A stretch of 64,000 nt of DNA, from NCBI GenBank assembly GCA_030280995.1, contig JASXTE010000013.1, positions 13,977,501-14,041,500 of the forward strand, read 5' to 3'. This document shows positions 11,691 to 23,759 of the stretch, piece after piece. Positions within the stretch are counted from its first letter, which is position 1. The number at the start of each line of letters is the position of its first letter. Under the pieces are notes generated by a model, which did no database searches, was not told the origin of the DNA, and saw nothing but the letters and a program-made list of their open reading frames with translations. The position numbers and the translations under genes are program-made. This DNA is from Hemileia vastatrix. Lineage: Eukaryota > Basidiomycota > Pucciniomycetes > Pucciniales > Zaghouaniaceae.

Positions 11691-12700
11691 ATCCTTTTTA
11701 ATAACTTGAATGACTCTTCTCATTCCTCCGTCCAATCCCATACAACATCTTTCCTTGTTAAGCACCTTAAAGGTGAAGACAGAAAAGCAAAATCTTGAAT
11801 AAACATTCTTACATATGTACAGATGCCTAAAAACCCTCTAAATTCTGTTGTGTTTCTTGGTCTTGGCCATGTAAGCACCTTCTTCTTCTGCTTTTCAGCA
11901 ATGATCCTCCCTTCCTTGCATACCACATGTCCCACTATATCTAGCGCTGGAACACAACAAGAAAACTTGGAACCAGAGATTGTTAATCCTGTCTCCTCTA
12001 TCCTAAATAGCACTCTCTCCAAGGTAATCACATATTCCCAAACAAACCTTTTAATATATGGATTCTCCTCTAACACTTCCCCATCATAATCACTGACTGG
12101 TCCATTTATACTGCCATCATAAATAAAAATTCCCACATGCTCTGGAATTTCATCCTGCAGTATCCACATCATCTGCACTTGGTATACTGCCACAGAATTT
12201 GTTGTGCCTTGAGTAACCTTGTCTACCTGAAACATCCCAGTGGCTTTTCAAACATAGTCATGGGCCTGGATAATTTTTCCAATTCACGCTCATTGTATCC
12301 TCCCATGATATCACCTAATCCATAACATGCGTGGCCCAAAAAATAGTCTATTAACTCTTCTGGCTTTGGTGGAATTCCTGCATCTATTACCATAACCTTG
12401 TTCATCTCCCTAAGATCATGAACAACCCTCAGTTTACCACAGTGCTTAACAACACAAAACACTGGACTTGAATAACTAGACATAGACTTTTAATACAAGC
12501 CAGACCTTAAACTTTCCCTAATTGAGTCCATATACTCTTCTCTTATAGCCACTGGTATTAGAAAAGCCTTCTTCTGCCACGGAGCATGAGGTATAACTGG
12601 AACAATATAAGGTTTACCATAAGAGTGTTTCAAGAAACCTCTTTCCTCTTCAGAAAACACAATAGCCTTCTCCCTAAGAACCATAACATGTAATAACAAC
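11691..12700 (-). pseudogene. Gypsy A reverse transcriptase (broken, dyad altered)
   Basis: Three open minus-strand segments (12699-12490, 12483-12223, 12235-11720) together cover the RT. Visible landmarks are SYSSPVFCVVK, LRVVHDLREMN, ACYGLGDIMGGY, MMWILQDEIPEH and GFLGICTYVR. The catalytic dyad region reads GIFIYDGSI, where relatives have an F-I-D-D motif, so the first Asp has become Tyr (GAT to TAT type change, around 12110-12120). Frameshifts separate the segments. Confidence 0.9.
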
Positions 12701-12720
12701 TTCTTTTCTTCCTGAGATAA

Positions 12721-13113
12721 TTAATCCTCTGGTCCAAAATTAAAAATCTGAAGCCTTTCCATTGTGATTCTACTAGTAGGCATAAATTTAAGCAAAAAAT
12801 TTTTTAAAGGAGTATCATAATGATTTCTAGACAGCGCCGGCATCTGCAATAGTGGATTTAAATTAGGCATTGGTACATTTAATGGTTTAACCTTGACAGC
12901 TACTGGTTTATACTTTGATGCAGAACAGCGCTTGCTGCTTCCTTCATTACTTAAAATCAAACCCTTTCTAATATAACTACGGGTTTTACCTAAATCCAGT
13001 TTTTTCCTTTTCTTTTTAATATAATTCAAAAAAAATCCATCATCAAAGAAGTCAGAAAGCCTAGGTATAATACATTCTACAGTAGTATTACCAAGACACC
13101 TATGAAGAACCAC
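12721..13113 (-). pseudogene. Gypsy A protease-RT linker
   Basis: A 130-residue open segment on the minus strand, Lys-rich in its middle and ending NFGPED. I recognise this only as the linker that lies between the protease and the RT of this element type. It has no catalytic motif. Confidence 0.6.
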
Positions 13114-13199
13114 TTTATGTATCTCTTAATGTTAGACTGACTGGTCACTATCTGTGTTCCTCTCATTCTGGGAGATAGTAACACCTAAAATACCAGCAC

Positions 13200-13730
13200 C
13201 TAATGAAAATGATTGCTCCTTCCTGGTGGTTGCCCCATTTTATCCTCTGAGACTTCCTCATAAATCTCTCTTTCTTTCTCCAATCTTGCAGCTCCAGAGT
13301 ACTTAGTTTCCCAGCCACCATCCTTAGGCACTACTAAGACTGCTGTTACTGGAATACCATCATCACCCATAATCCTTATTCCAATAGTCTTATTCAAACA
13401 ATAATCAATAGTTGCAGAATAATAAATTAAAAATGGCATGCCTAAAACTGGTTTAACTACACCCATTGGAACATAAAAATGAATATCTCTTGTTGCTCCT
13501 GCAACTCTAGTGCATACATACTCTTCTACACCTAGAACAGGCAACCTACATCCAAAAAATCCTGCAACAGTGCAATCACCCTCTTTTACAGGAAGACCTA
13601 GCTCCATGGCATCATCCACTGAAACCACATTGATTTGTGAACCTTTATCCACTAACGCTCTAATCTGCTTACCATTTACAGTGATCATCAAATACCCTAA
13701 TGGTCCTGCATAATGTAGTGCCCTAGGCAA
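13200..13730 (-). pseudogene. Gypsy A aspartic protease (active site altered)
   Basis: A 176-residue open segment with a retropepsin-like fold signature: MITVNGKQIRALVDKGSQINVV at the front, and VKPVLGMPFL near the end for the second beta-hairpin. Retroelement proteases have D-T/S-G at the active site. Here it reads D-K-G, so activity is unlikely. It lies downstream of the CCHC knuckle as expected. Confidence 0.8.
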
Positions 13731-13787
13731 TCCAACTACTGGCTGAAATGACTGCTCCCTTAAATCAAATTAAGCGCAATCAGAAAT

Positions 13788-14743
13788 CTATTGCGTCCTG
13801 CACTTATCCACAATTCCGTTTTCTAAATCTGGCACTACTTCTGTCAGCATCCCCAATGGAACTGAAACTGTAGTTTCTAAACATTGCACAAATAAATTCT
13901 CAGCTGCCTTAGGAAAATAAGAGTGAACTGGGTGCTGCATTTCCTTTGCACCAGATTTTGCTCTCCCAGGTGGGTTCTTTGGAGTATTATGCCTTGCTCC
14001 TGGAATTCCTTCAGCAGGTACTGCCCTTTGCTGTACTACCTCCGGCTCCTCCATCATCAAAAGTTGTTCTTCTCCCTAATAATCAACACCATACCCACTA
14101 GGTTTCATACCGTCCATTTCAACATCTTCCATAGGCCCAGGTGTATTTTCTCTAGTATTATACTCTACTTCCTCCATATCCTCTGGATTTGCATACCTAG
14201 CACCAGCTCTTCTTGGCCTACTAATTGTTGGTGGGGCCATTATCTTGTGTTTTGCTGCAAAAATCTGCAGACACACTGCAACCTCTCCTTCTTTTACTTA
14301 AAATCCACCACTGTGCAAGTAACTGCAAAATTAACCAATTTTGCATCCTTTTCTTTCTTTTTGGCTTCGGGCTCCTTGCCCTTGCTTGACTTGCCCTCCA
14401 TAGAATTCTAATTAATATAATCAATGACCATGGCTTGCATCCCTTGATCCTTGTATTTAACAAGTTTAGTCCCATTTTCCAACATAATCAAAGTTCCATC
14501 TTTGTAAACTACCCTCTCTTCTTTATCCTTTTGAAGTGCATTACACCTCATCCTAGTATGCCCTTCTTTATTACAGTAGTAACATACCATAGTAACAAAG
14601 CACAATGGTTGGGAAGAGCTCTTGGGCCTAAAAACCTCCTTTGCTTTTTCTGCTTCAATTATTTTCTTCTCCAATTTGTCAATCCTAGCCATAACAGAAT
14701 CTGGCTGCTCTTTAGTTAAATCTTTAGCTTTAGGGGACAACAC
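13788..14743 (-). pseudogene. Gypsy A gag C-terminal part with CCHC zinc knuckle
   Basis: The segment 14743-14408 has a short coiled region and then CYYCNKEGHTRMRC, a perfect C-x2-C-x4-H-x4-C nucleocapsid knuckle. Two further frames (14276-14076 and 14060-13788) continue toward the protease, with shifts between them. The knuckle binds RNA during particle assembly in active elements. Confidence 0.8.
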
Positions 14744-14937
14744 CTGAGGAGAAAATCAAACATCAGACACATCCTTGTCCATTTCCTCATTATCCAAAGC
14801 AACTCTAACTGGGCAGCACTCAACTTGATGAAACTTTATTTCCGCTTCCACTGCTCTCTTTACTTCCTCTAATCCAGGTTACTTATAATTACCGTCCCTC
14901 TTCTTGACTAATTTCCCTTTGTTATCCAAGCACCTCT

Positions 14938-15519
14938 TCACCCAGTCTTCCACTTCTGGCGCTTACGCTTCACAAAAACAAGGTAAAGATGCATTATTAT
15001 CACTAAATTTTCATTAATGACAAAATAATCAACCATTAAATCAAACTCTTGCCTGAAACTTTTAAATTCTTTAGGGTCCAAAACACCCCCTCCAGCTTTG
15101 GCCTTCTTAGCCAAGACATCTAGATACTTAATCGTGTACCTAGTTTCCTCAGTAATCTTCAGCCATCTCTTAAGCATCTTTTCCTTTAGCGCTGACCAAT
15201 AACGCTCCTTGTGACCCTTTAGATCCTCCAGATAGTCCTTTAACTCATTTGATGCAAAGAACAATACTTGGCGCACCATATCATATTTTGTTGCTCCATG
15301 AACTTTAGCTGCTTGTTCAAACCTACGTAAAAGCTTCTTGGTATTAATGCCCGCAAAACGCAAGCTTTCATCTTTACACCTGATAATCATAGTTACCCTC
15401 TGCTGAAAAGACGCTGTTGTTTTGGGAAATTTAAACCTCTCCTGACATACCCTAGATGCAGTCTCAGTAGCTTCCATCTTTGAAATAAAAGAATCAAGAC
15501 AAAATCCAAAAATAAACAC
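14938..15519 (-). pseudogene. Gypsy A gag N-terminal/capsid region
   Basis: A 193-residue open segment. Its central part (LLRRFEQAAKVHGATKYD, VRQVLFF, MLKRWLKITEE) is the retrotransposon gag fold. The same segment is repeated with many changes at 52298-52576 (LRRFKQAVEVHG..), which proves it is repeated element DNA. It precedes the zinc knuckle and follows the LTR and primer site. The final part diverges after a probable shift. Confidence 0.8.
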
Positions 15520-15704
15520 ACACTTGATAATTTAACATGACTATATCCACAATACAGTCCTACAATATCCTCTGATAAAGGCTATTGATCCACTTGTTGT
15601 AGAACCTATGACTCTTCTACTCAAGCTCCAGCTTGATTAAGCCTTCTTGACAAAACCCTCAAAACCAAACAATCTAATCCAAGCACTAGTTATAATTAGG
15701 CCAC

Positions 15705-15719
15705 TGTTGGGACACCAAT
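15705..15719 (-). promoter_or_regulatory. Candidate primer-binding site of Gypsy A
   Basis: On the minus strand ATTGGTGTCCCAACA follows directly after the LTR end (..TCTTCA). Copy 2 has ATTGGTGTTCCAACA in the same place (51916-51930). A TGG start complementary to a tRNA CCA end fits a primer site. I cannot name the tRNA. Confidence 0.6.
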
Positions 15720-16400
15720 TGAAGAGAGTTCTAAATTACTAAGCAGTAGACACAATGTGAGATGTGTTGGTTCTTCTTTTCAATTTCTAAAAAGAAGTGC
15801 CTGCCACTCTTATTTTAAAAAAAGCACAATAATGTGTAATACTAGTATCTGACTAGGTAGTTTATGAGTTGAGAGATGAGTTAAAAGATAAGGAAAAATA
15901 AGTATTACTATCTGGATATTTCTATTCTTAATAAGCGCTAATATCCACAGCTACTCCCTCTTGAAGAACTCTCTACAAATATGCCTCATTATAGCAATAA
16001 AATAACTCCAATAATAGTTTATCCTACTGAATCTATATATTCTCTCTTTGTTGCACTTTTTTGCTAAACTATATGAAATACACACACAGACACACAAACT
16101 TTTTTTCAGAGTAGTCACAAAATAAACAAAATTGCTATATATCACAATATATTTTGAAAGTATATAACATGAAGCTCTTATTTTCATAATAAAAATGACT
16201 GATCTCAATAATAATTTTTACCTCACTCTTCTCCCTACTCCTATAAGATAGCTTTCCTTCTTATATTTTCCAGTGCTCCAGACAAAGTTCCCTAGTGGAT
16301 CTCCAGTGCTGTTTCTATCACCACATTAGTAAAACACTAACTAATTAATTAGTAAACTAAATACACCATTTGTATCAACTACAGCACTTAAACATACCCT
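15720..16400 (-). repeat. Gypsy A 5' LTR (outer end uncertain)
   Basis: On the minus strand this precedes the primer site. It matches the LTR of copy 2, for example AGAGTGG(C/A)AGGCACTTCTTTTT and the terminal TAGAAC..CA. The outer end could not be fixed. A candidate TGT start lies between about 16330 and 16400. No ORF inside is convincing. Confidence 0.6.
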
Positions 16401-16879
16401 AAGCCTACTAAAACTAGTATTTACTGGTTTCACTCATGTTCCACATGCCCACTTATAATTGTACCTTTGTATTGTTTCAGAGCTACTTCCTGTGTTGTCA
16501 CCTTTCAGTGCTGATCCTAGTATTTTTGACTCTTGGGTGATTTTATGATTGAGTCCCCATTCTCCTTGTTTCATTACTAAGTCCATAGTTCTGAAAATTG
16601 ACTTAACTAATTAGCCTCTGAAACTTACATTACCTATTTCAGTAAGTTACCACACTAGCCTTGGTGCAGTATACTATGTATTTGAGGCCTTCCTTGTGCC
16701 ATAATTCCTTCCTTAACGTATAACACACAATCATTGGAAAATACAAATCCATAATGTTAAGAGCTTGAACTCCTAAGTTGATAATTCTTTTATGTGGCAC
16801 ATCCCCCTGAAAAATCTGAGCGCACAGACCCTAAATCCCCTTCTGTGATTTTCTTGTGCTTTGTTCTTTTAAAACCATA
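16401..16879. other. Unassigned sequence between Gypsy A LTR and Harbinger fragment
   Basis: I see no coding region or recognisable repeat. It may be the rest of the LTR or the internal part of the truncated Harbinger copy that follows. Confidence 0.4.
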
Positions 16880-18612
16880 ATTAAATATTTATAATAGTGC
16901 TATCCTCTGTGCTATGCTTATACTTTTTTCTTCCTGGGATACACAAGCTGATTGGTAGAAAAGATAAGTTACCTGCAGTGGGCATACCACAGCATTCAAA
17001 TTCCTTAACAGATTTATTAGCTTTAATGCATTCTATGAAGAAAAATTTATTTTTGGAGCCATCTTTAAGTTGATACTTGAGTTTCATCTGATTCAATACA
17101 AAATTGTACTCAAGAGCCTTCTCCTCTTTCTTTATCTCAAATTTTTTCAGCTAAAAGTCATGTGATACCTCATCCCTCAGTAAAAAAATCTCAAATTTCT
17201 TCTCCAATCTTTTACTCTCCCATCCCTCTTTAAAGAAAGGTCAAATTTCTTCTCCAAGTCTTGTGCCCTATCATACCTGCATAAAGAGGGCTTTATAAAT
17301 GATTTTGAAAGCTAAGATTATATCTTGAAAATTAAACTTTACATAGAGTAAAAAGAAATTTTAACAAAAGAAAAGAGAAGCTAACTTAACTATTAAGAGG
17401 TATGCTATTACTTACAAGATACACACTTCTCCAGAAAATAATTAATGGAAGAAAAATCACTTTGGGAAAAACTATCTCTGTTTCATATTCTTTGAATGTT
17501 GAAATTCAGAAGAGTGGATGGCCTTTACTTTTTTATGGAGGTAAAATTTTCCTCTTCATGATCAATGCTAGCTTCATACTTGCTTAATTGTGGCTCCAGG
17601 GTTCGTTCATTGAACTTTTTAGAAATAAGAAAAAGAAATGTAAATAAAAAAAATTAAAAAACTGGACAAGAAATAAAAGCTCACTTGAGTGAGCTTAATT
17701 TGATTTATATTTCCATAAAGATCTATAGAAAAGATATCTTAATTTGTGGATATCAAATAAGGGGAGTCTTGAGTAGAAGAGGAAGGAAAAAGATTTCTTT
17801 TGACATCATGTTCAAAGATATAATCTTCTCCATCCAAAATGTTTTAAGGATTAAAACCAGCTCCCTCTCTTAATATGGAATCCATCTCTTTATAGTAAGG
17901 ACATAAAGAATCAAGTTTTCCATCTATAGATTTGATACCCTTATATCAAAGTCAGTAATACCAAAACCATTGTAAGATGAAAGAGTCTTAGCCTTCTTAT
18001 ATTTTGCTTGATAGTGCTTGAAGCATTTATACATCTGTTTAGGAAAAAGATAAATCCTTCCTATTGCCTTGTCTCTTAATTCATGGGCCATTAAAAGATA
18101 TCCATTGACTTTTTATGCAGGGGGCCATCCTACTTTTGTTTCATTCTCAGTACCAAAACAAGAGTCATGATTAGCTTTAGTTTTTAGCCAGTTGATGAAT
18201 ATAAGGTGACCATCTTTTTTTAGTTAAAAGCTATTTGATTTCTCAGCTGAATGAGGGAGGGAGAGAGTAGTGGGATTTGAAGAAAGACATGTGGAAGCCT
18301 GAATTTGAGAAGATCTATGACAAAGAGGCATGTTGAGATATTTGAAGATGAAAAGGAGAAGAAATAAACAGATGAGAAGGGGAAGGGTTGTTAATATATA
18401 GAATGAATAGACAGGATGTGATTATGACAGAAAGTAGTGCAGTATGTGATTATGAAAAATTGGGGATAAAAATGTTAGGTAGAAGTAAAAATTGAAAGAT
18501 AAAAGGCCTAATAACCTAATTATTAGCAAAAATAATTGAAGAAGATAATTGGGGTGTAATGAATTTTATCCACAATTTATTTAATTGAAGATCAGTCAAC
18601 ATTGATACCCCC
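16880..18612 (-). mobile_element. Truncated PIF/Harbinger copy 2
   Basis: The outer end is at 18612, where the minus strand reads TAGGGGGTATCAATG. This matches the TIR of the large copy at 37246 (TAGAGGGTATCAATG), and similarity continues inward. Only the Myb/SANT-like gene is kept and no transposase is found. On the outer side the element abuts an LTR (18613-18941), so it inserted into that LTR. Confidence 0.8.
16900..18331 (-). pseudogene. Harbinger Myb/SANT-like gene, copy 2 (decayed)
   Basis: Read on the minus strand from the ATG at 18331, it follows copy 1 (37652-39055) almost codon for codon: MPLCHRSSQ, then a DGHLIFINWLKTK segment, GRIYLFPKQM, and near the end NKFFFIECIKANKSVKEFE. There are several in-frame stops and small indels. 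After KEFE (about 16985) it departs from copy 1. Because the two copies carry different stops, each shows which stops of the other are secondary. Confidence 0.8.
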
Positions 18613-18941
18613 TAATATATATATTTCATTAGCTAATTAATTAAATTTTTAAGACAAATTTATAATATAAATTTGAAATTAATTAACTATGTATTTATTA
18701 ACATTAAAATCATAAAAAATGTGCCAATTTTTTTATAGAATAGAGTAAATTTATTATGTTTATTTAAATGTATATACAATTAATAATAAAGTAACATAAA
18801 ATTAATTTAAAATGTTGTTATAAAATTCTATTTAATATGATATTTAATTTGTATATATAATTGAAATACATTTACTCTCTTATTTATGTTCAAGTAATTT
18901 AACATAATATTTACTGGACTCTTAGTATAGTCTGGCTGAGA
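18613..18941 (-). repeat. 3' LTR fragment of old Gypsy B element
   Basis: The minus strand starts TCTCAGCCAGACTATAC after a purine-rich tract (18942-18960), matching TGTCAGCCAGGCTA in related LTRs at 26214-27342 and 36071-44722. The other side is cut by the Harbinger copy 2 end at 18612. It shares the long AT-rich body with those LTRs, for example the TACATAAAAAATGTGCC word. Confidence 0.8.
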
Positions 18942-21453
18942 CTCCCTCCCTTTAAAAAAACAATAAAAAATGCTAAAAATTTTTATTCTTATACTTTTCC
19001 AAAAGAGAAGAAAGGTTAGAAAAATTCCTTTCCAGGTATCCATGTATCATTCTCAGATGATTTATTTTTATATCTCGATAAATATTTGGTACCTTTTTCA
19101 GAAGTTACAATTCTATCATTTAGAATTTTACCAATTTCTGAAGTTTCTGTGAATTACTGAGGATTTTTCATAGTTCCTTTATTTTCTTTTAGAACATAAG
19201 TCACTTTTAGAAGTGTAAGGTTTAAGCAGGGAAATGGGGAAAGCAGGATTTATCTATCACATAGAGAATATAATACCACTTCTACTTCACTATCACCAAC
19301 CATTCTTTTAAAAAGAAATGGTCCTACTAAAGGATCTTGAAGTTTTCTATTTCCCTGTGAGTTGAAGTGGACTGAAGATACCAGCACTTAATCACCATTT
19401 TTTAAATGTGTATACTTTATAGGATTTATCCCAACATTTTTTTCATAATCAAATGCCTTATCAACACAAATTTTAACAAGTTTTCTGCATAGTTGTTTCA
19501 TTTTCATAAATTATTTTACAGCAGGATGTAGATCCTACTTTAAAAATTTATTATTGAGATTTTAAGCAGGAGTTTTTGGGACATAACCTAGCCAGATCTC
19601 AAAAGGCTTTTTTTCAGTGACAGAGTGTAAAGTGCTATTATAAGCAAGTTCAAGACCTGGAAATAGAGTAAAAGAGTCATTAATAAATCTTTCATTGTGG
19701 TTACACTCTAATCCAAAGGCACAATAACTTTTAATCATATTCTCAAGAGTTTGAATCATTCTTTCAACTAAACCATTATTATGGGGATGGTGAGCAGTAC
19801 ATAATTTCAACTCACAGCCACATATATCCATAAATGAAATAAAATATTTAGATGTATACTTTGGGTCTCTGATAGAGATAATGGCTTTTTGAAATCCAAC
19901 AATATAAAACATGTATGATCACCACAAGAAAGTCAAATCTTTGGTGGAAACATCTTTATTGGTGGGAATAAATTTGGACATTTTGGTGAATCTATCTACT
20001 ATTACTCAACAAGAATTAGAACTGTCTTTATCTGCTACAAGAAGACCAGTGACAAAGTCAATATTAATGATATGTCATGTAGAATAAAGTGCTTCAATAT
20101 TTTGTAATAATCATGCTCTTTTATCTGTTAATCTTTCAGATTTTTGGAAGGAATCATAAGATATAACATATAATTTTGTGTCTCCAGACATATTAGCCCA
20201 CCATGCAGAATTTTTTATTGTGAAATGATTTTTTCTAGATCAAAATAACCTGCTAATATGTCATCATGACAAATTTTTAAGATGCTTTCCTTCGTGGAAG
20301 AATGAATTACAATAAAATTAGTAACTTTTCTTCTGTAATACATATAACCATTATCAATGGAATACTTTCATTTAATCAAAGAAATTTGGTACTTTCGAGG
20401 GAGAGTTTAAATCAATGCTTGAATTAAAACATTTTTTAGATCATTTAAGATTGTAAATAATTTATGTAAATTAGAATCTTTTTCATATGAATCTAGAGGT
20501 AATTGCGATAACTATTCTTCCATATCATCAATCTATATACCCTGTATATGAATTGTATCATCTTCAGGTACATAGGCTGGATTGGAGTCATGATTTGGCA
20601 GAATTAATCTAGTTAGCATATCTATATTGAAATGAGAACTTCCAGTCCTGTGAATAATTGTCATCCTACCCCTGTACTCATGAAAAGATATTAGCCACCT
20701 AAACATATTTTTATTTGGTGTTTTTAGGTTTAAGAGAGATTTCACTGCACTACAATCAGTAACCAATTCAAATTTTTGGTCATCTAAATAGTAATTAAGC
20801 TTCTCAAAAGCACATACAACTGCTAAAAGTTCTAATTGAGTGGCACCATATTTCAACTAACTTCTCCTTAGGGTGCTTGAAATATAACAAATCACTACCT
20901 CTTAATTTTATCATTAATAAATTGTTTCTGATGAAGAGCAGCTCTTAGTCCAACAACAATTGAATCTGTGCAGTTAACAAAAGGTTTATTGAAATTAGGG
21001 AGAGCAAGGATTGGTGCAGACAATAATTTTTTTCGAATGTATTAAATGCTTTCTGTGTGTCATAATTCTAGATAAAAGCAATATCTTTCCTGGTTAATTT
21101 TTTAAGAAGTAAAGCTATGACTTGTTAATTTTTTATATATTGTCTATAATAGCCACAAATTCCCAAAAAACCTTGCATTTCTCATACAGAGGTTGATACT
21201 TTCACATTTTTAATTGAAGAAACTTTGTTCTTATCAATACAGATTTGTAAACATGACACAACATGACCTAGGACTTTCACAGATTGAAAATCAAATTAAC
21301 ACTTTTTCAAGGATAATTTTATGTTAATGTCACACATATTTTGGTAGAATCTACTTTAGTGATTTAAATCTTCATCAAAAGTTTTAGAAAAAACTATAAT
21401 GTCATAAATATAGAACATTTACCATCATTCAATTATTTTTTGATAAAAAGTAT
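18942..21453 (-). pseudogene. Old Gypsy B (B-old): RT C-terminus, RNase H, integrase, tail
   Basis: Minus-strand order is RT end (from 21453), RNase H (20856-20533, with TDCSAVKSLL and FNIDMLTR), integrase (about 20350-19562) and tail. The RT dyad reads YIYD (21390-21400) where YIDD is expected. In the integrase the first Asp is kept (NIDFVTG). The second is lost, because the usual SDRD reads SIRD in ISIRDPK. The Glu is kept (LVERM). Many stops are present. The RT is continued at 30625 on the other side of element B2. The reading ..MMDNT joins here to TFYQK in frame once the 5-bp target duplication is removed. Confidence 0.9.
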
Positions 21454-22455
21454 TTTCAGCCAGTCTAATAGAATTACCCAGTAAATAATTAATTATTTAC
21501 TATAGTAGAGCTACACCTTTACCTCTCACACCACACAATATGGGGGTTTAATTGCTAGCAAGTCCACAAATTTGGACCCAAAATTACCACAGATTGAACA
21601 CACATTGAGCTATTGATAAAGGAACCATACAATCGGGGATTAACACCACTCAGTAGAACAGATTTAGGTGGGTTTTCAAGTAGAGTTCAGTATGGGTTCA
21701 GTATTAGTTCATTCTGAGTTCCATCTGAGTTCCATCTGAGTTAAGGATGTGGACTTTCTAGCAAGTCCACCCCCTATATTGTGTATTGTCATATTATTAG
21801 TTATACTTAATTTATAAATTACTTATAATATTTTTTACTAATTAAAAAGTCAAATGAAGTAAATATATAATTATAATTTTTACTCATTTTTTCCTTGACA
21901 GAGTCCTCATAAAAGCTGGAAAATAAACTAAAACTATAAAAATACTAAATATTAAATCAAATATTTTATTTTACTTTGACATTTACAGAAACTTAAAATA
22001 AATCAAATAAATTATAATTAATATTAACATATACAGATAAATACTGTATTTGAATACATTCTTTATAGAACCACTTTAATTATTGGAAGGTTCTATCTGT
22101 AGAATTGTCCTTTCTCTGATACTCATGTATATAGAATACTGGTTCTGCAGTTTCTCTCCTTTTTGTCTATATAAGGCCTCTAAATCTGACTGTTTTGTTT
22201 CTTTCCATACATACTTTACAATCAAAAATTATATTTAAAAACCCACTCTATTACTACCATTACTGCCTTAGTATTTACAACTGCATATTTCTAAGTCTTT
22301 AAAGTAATAATAATAATAATCTTTTTACCTTTCATTGAGTAATAATATATAATGAGAAAAAAATAAGTACTTATATTGAAATTCTGAGTCTTCCTTCACC
22401 TTTCATTGCCATTGGACCACCAAAAAATCTTCTGGACCAAATGAACCCCTTGACA
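21454..22455 (+). repeat. B2 5' LTR (interrupted by a MITE)
   Basis: It starts TTTCAGCCAGTCTA (consensus TGTCAGCCAGGCTA) and ends CCCCTTGACA. Without the 260-bp insert it is about 740 bp, the same as the 3' LTR (738 bp). The two LTRs differ at many positions, so the insertion is not recent. Confidence 0.85.
21529..21788. mobile_element. 260-bp MITE in the B2 5' LTR
   Basis: The 3' LTR lacks this block, which defines the insert. Ends are imperfect terminal inverted repeats: CACCACACAATATGGGGG at one end and, reverse complemented, CAATACACAATATAGGGGG at the other. A 3-bp duplication TCA (21526-21528 and 21789-21791) fits. Near the right end GTGGACTT..AAGTCCAC forms its own hairpin, and AGCAAGTCCAC is also present near the left end. 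There is a short direct repeat GAGTTCCATCT. There is no ORF. A 3-bp duplication with CA.. ends would suit a CACTA-like or Harbinger-like parent, but the superfamily is uncertain. Confidence 0.75.
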
Positions 22456-23759
22456 ACTGAGGCCCTTTCAAAGTAGTTGTCAACCTATCATTATCTTGAT
22501 TCCTGCAACCAAGGAACCATTGACTCCAAAACCTATAGAAAATTTTTGGACAAATATTAAAAAAGGAATGTCAAAGGCATGAGACTAACTTTTTTTCTGT
22601 GACTTGAATTTGAAAATTGCCCCAAATTTATGGTTTATATAAGTGTAATTGTCCTAAATATTTGTAGTGACTATAGTGGTTATTTTTTAGGACCTGAGAA
22701 GGCAGACTACTACTAGTTCTGATGCTAGCCTTGAAATGGGACTGAATATGCTAATACAGAAGTGAGACTAACTAGACTAACTATGTTGGGGGTTCCAAAA
22801 GTGAGAAGGGCAGGACTGACTATTCTGAGCTAGAAGTGAGACTAAGAGTAACTGGATTACTTTATAAGTTGTCCAATGAGGAGTGCTCCACAGTGCTTGC
22901 CCCATATAACCCCTTAATGAAATATCCCTGCTTCTGTCTCTTACAACTGCATAGGGCCCACAGCACCTCTACAGAGCACATAGTTCTCCTCCTCCTTGCC
23001 CATAAATAAAAATCCTAAAATTATTATTTGTAGATCTCACTCTGCATATTTCATTATATAATTATATCTTTTTACTCATCACTCTGTAGTTGGTATTAAA
23101 TTACTCAAATTAGAGGGGAGGTGTTAGGTATATAATATTGTTTTCTTAGTTAACCAAGATAGAGCAACATTGTTATTGGTCCAAGAAGTAATATAATTTA
23201 ATTTATTTAATTAAAAAACTATATTATTTTAATATTTCAGTAGAAAAATTGTCTTGATAATTAAAATATTATTTTATTATTTCAGTTGAAAATTAGTCCT
23301 GGTAATTAAAATAATAATAATATATAAATTAATTATTTGATTAAAAAATTATATTAATAAATTATTTCATTTTAAATTTGGTCCTGGTAATTTAAAAATA
23401 TACAATATATAATTTAATTATTTTGTTCAGAAATTTTATAAATTATTTCAGTTGATTATTGGTCCTGATAATTAATATATTATTTTGTTTTTTCAGGTGA
23501 TTTTTTAAAAATCCTGGTAATAAATAATATCAATATCTTATTAAATTAATTAATTAAAAAACTGTATTAATTAATTATTTCAGTTTATTTTTGGTCCTGA
23601 TAATTGATATATTTTCATTAATTCAGTTGATTAGTAGTCCTGATAATTGATAATAAGCTTTAATTATTTTTTTATTTCTTATTTTTTTTAACAATAAAGA
23701 ATAATAACTAAAAAAATATTAATATTTTTTCTTCCTCTTAGCTCAAGTTATACAAAAAA
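22456..23759 (+). other. B2 untranslated leader with degenerate tandem repeat
   Basis: No coding frame is seen between the 5' LTR and the gag start. 22456-23130 has no recognisable content, except that AGAGGGGAGG followed by TGTTAGG (about 23112-23128) looks like a polypurine tract plus LTR start, possibly from an older insertion. 23234-23650 holds the repeat described separately. Confidence 0.5.
23234..23650 (+). repeat. About seven degenerate 35-80 bp units, each with TTTCAG and CCTGRTAATT
   Basis: Units begin near 23234, 23276, 23364, 23440, 23490, 23574 and 23616. The core is TATTTCAGTTGATTATTGGT followed by CCTGATAATTAA, with varying AT filler between cores. Some units read CCTGGTAATT. 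The units look like a 3' splice site followed about 16-20 nt later by a 5' splice site, but this may be chance in a TA-rich repeat. Confidence 0.7.

Larger units (their letters stand above)
9627..16400 (-). mobile_element. Ty3/Gypsy LTR retrotransposon, family A copy 1 (decayed)
   Basis: Read on the minus strand the order is LTR, primer-binding region, gag, CCHC knuckle, protease, reverse transcriptase, RNase H, integrase and a GPY/F-like tail, which is the Ty3/Gypsy order. All coding parts are interrupted by stops or shifts. The protein type (RT with FIDDGG-like dyad region, DIMGGY segment) is one I know from basidiomycete and rust elements. The 5' LTR end is placed by comparison with copy 2 at 51380-53487. 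No 3' LTR was found on the low-coordinate side. Confidence 0.9.

Noticed and set aside
11823..12089. Plus-strand frames within Gypsy A RT, and similar ones at 12137, 13510, 13923 and 14435
   Set aside because: They are the antisense of recognised minus-strand pol and gag segments.
15951..16208. 85-residue minus-strand frame in the Gypsy A LTR
   Set aside because: It is in the LTR, Tyr/Ile/Cys-rich from AT-rich DNA, and I could not see it conserved in copy 2.
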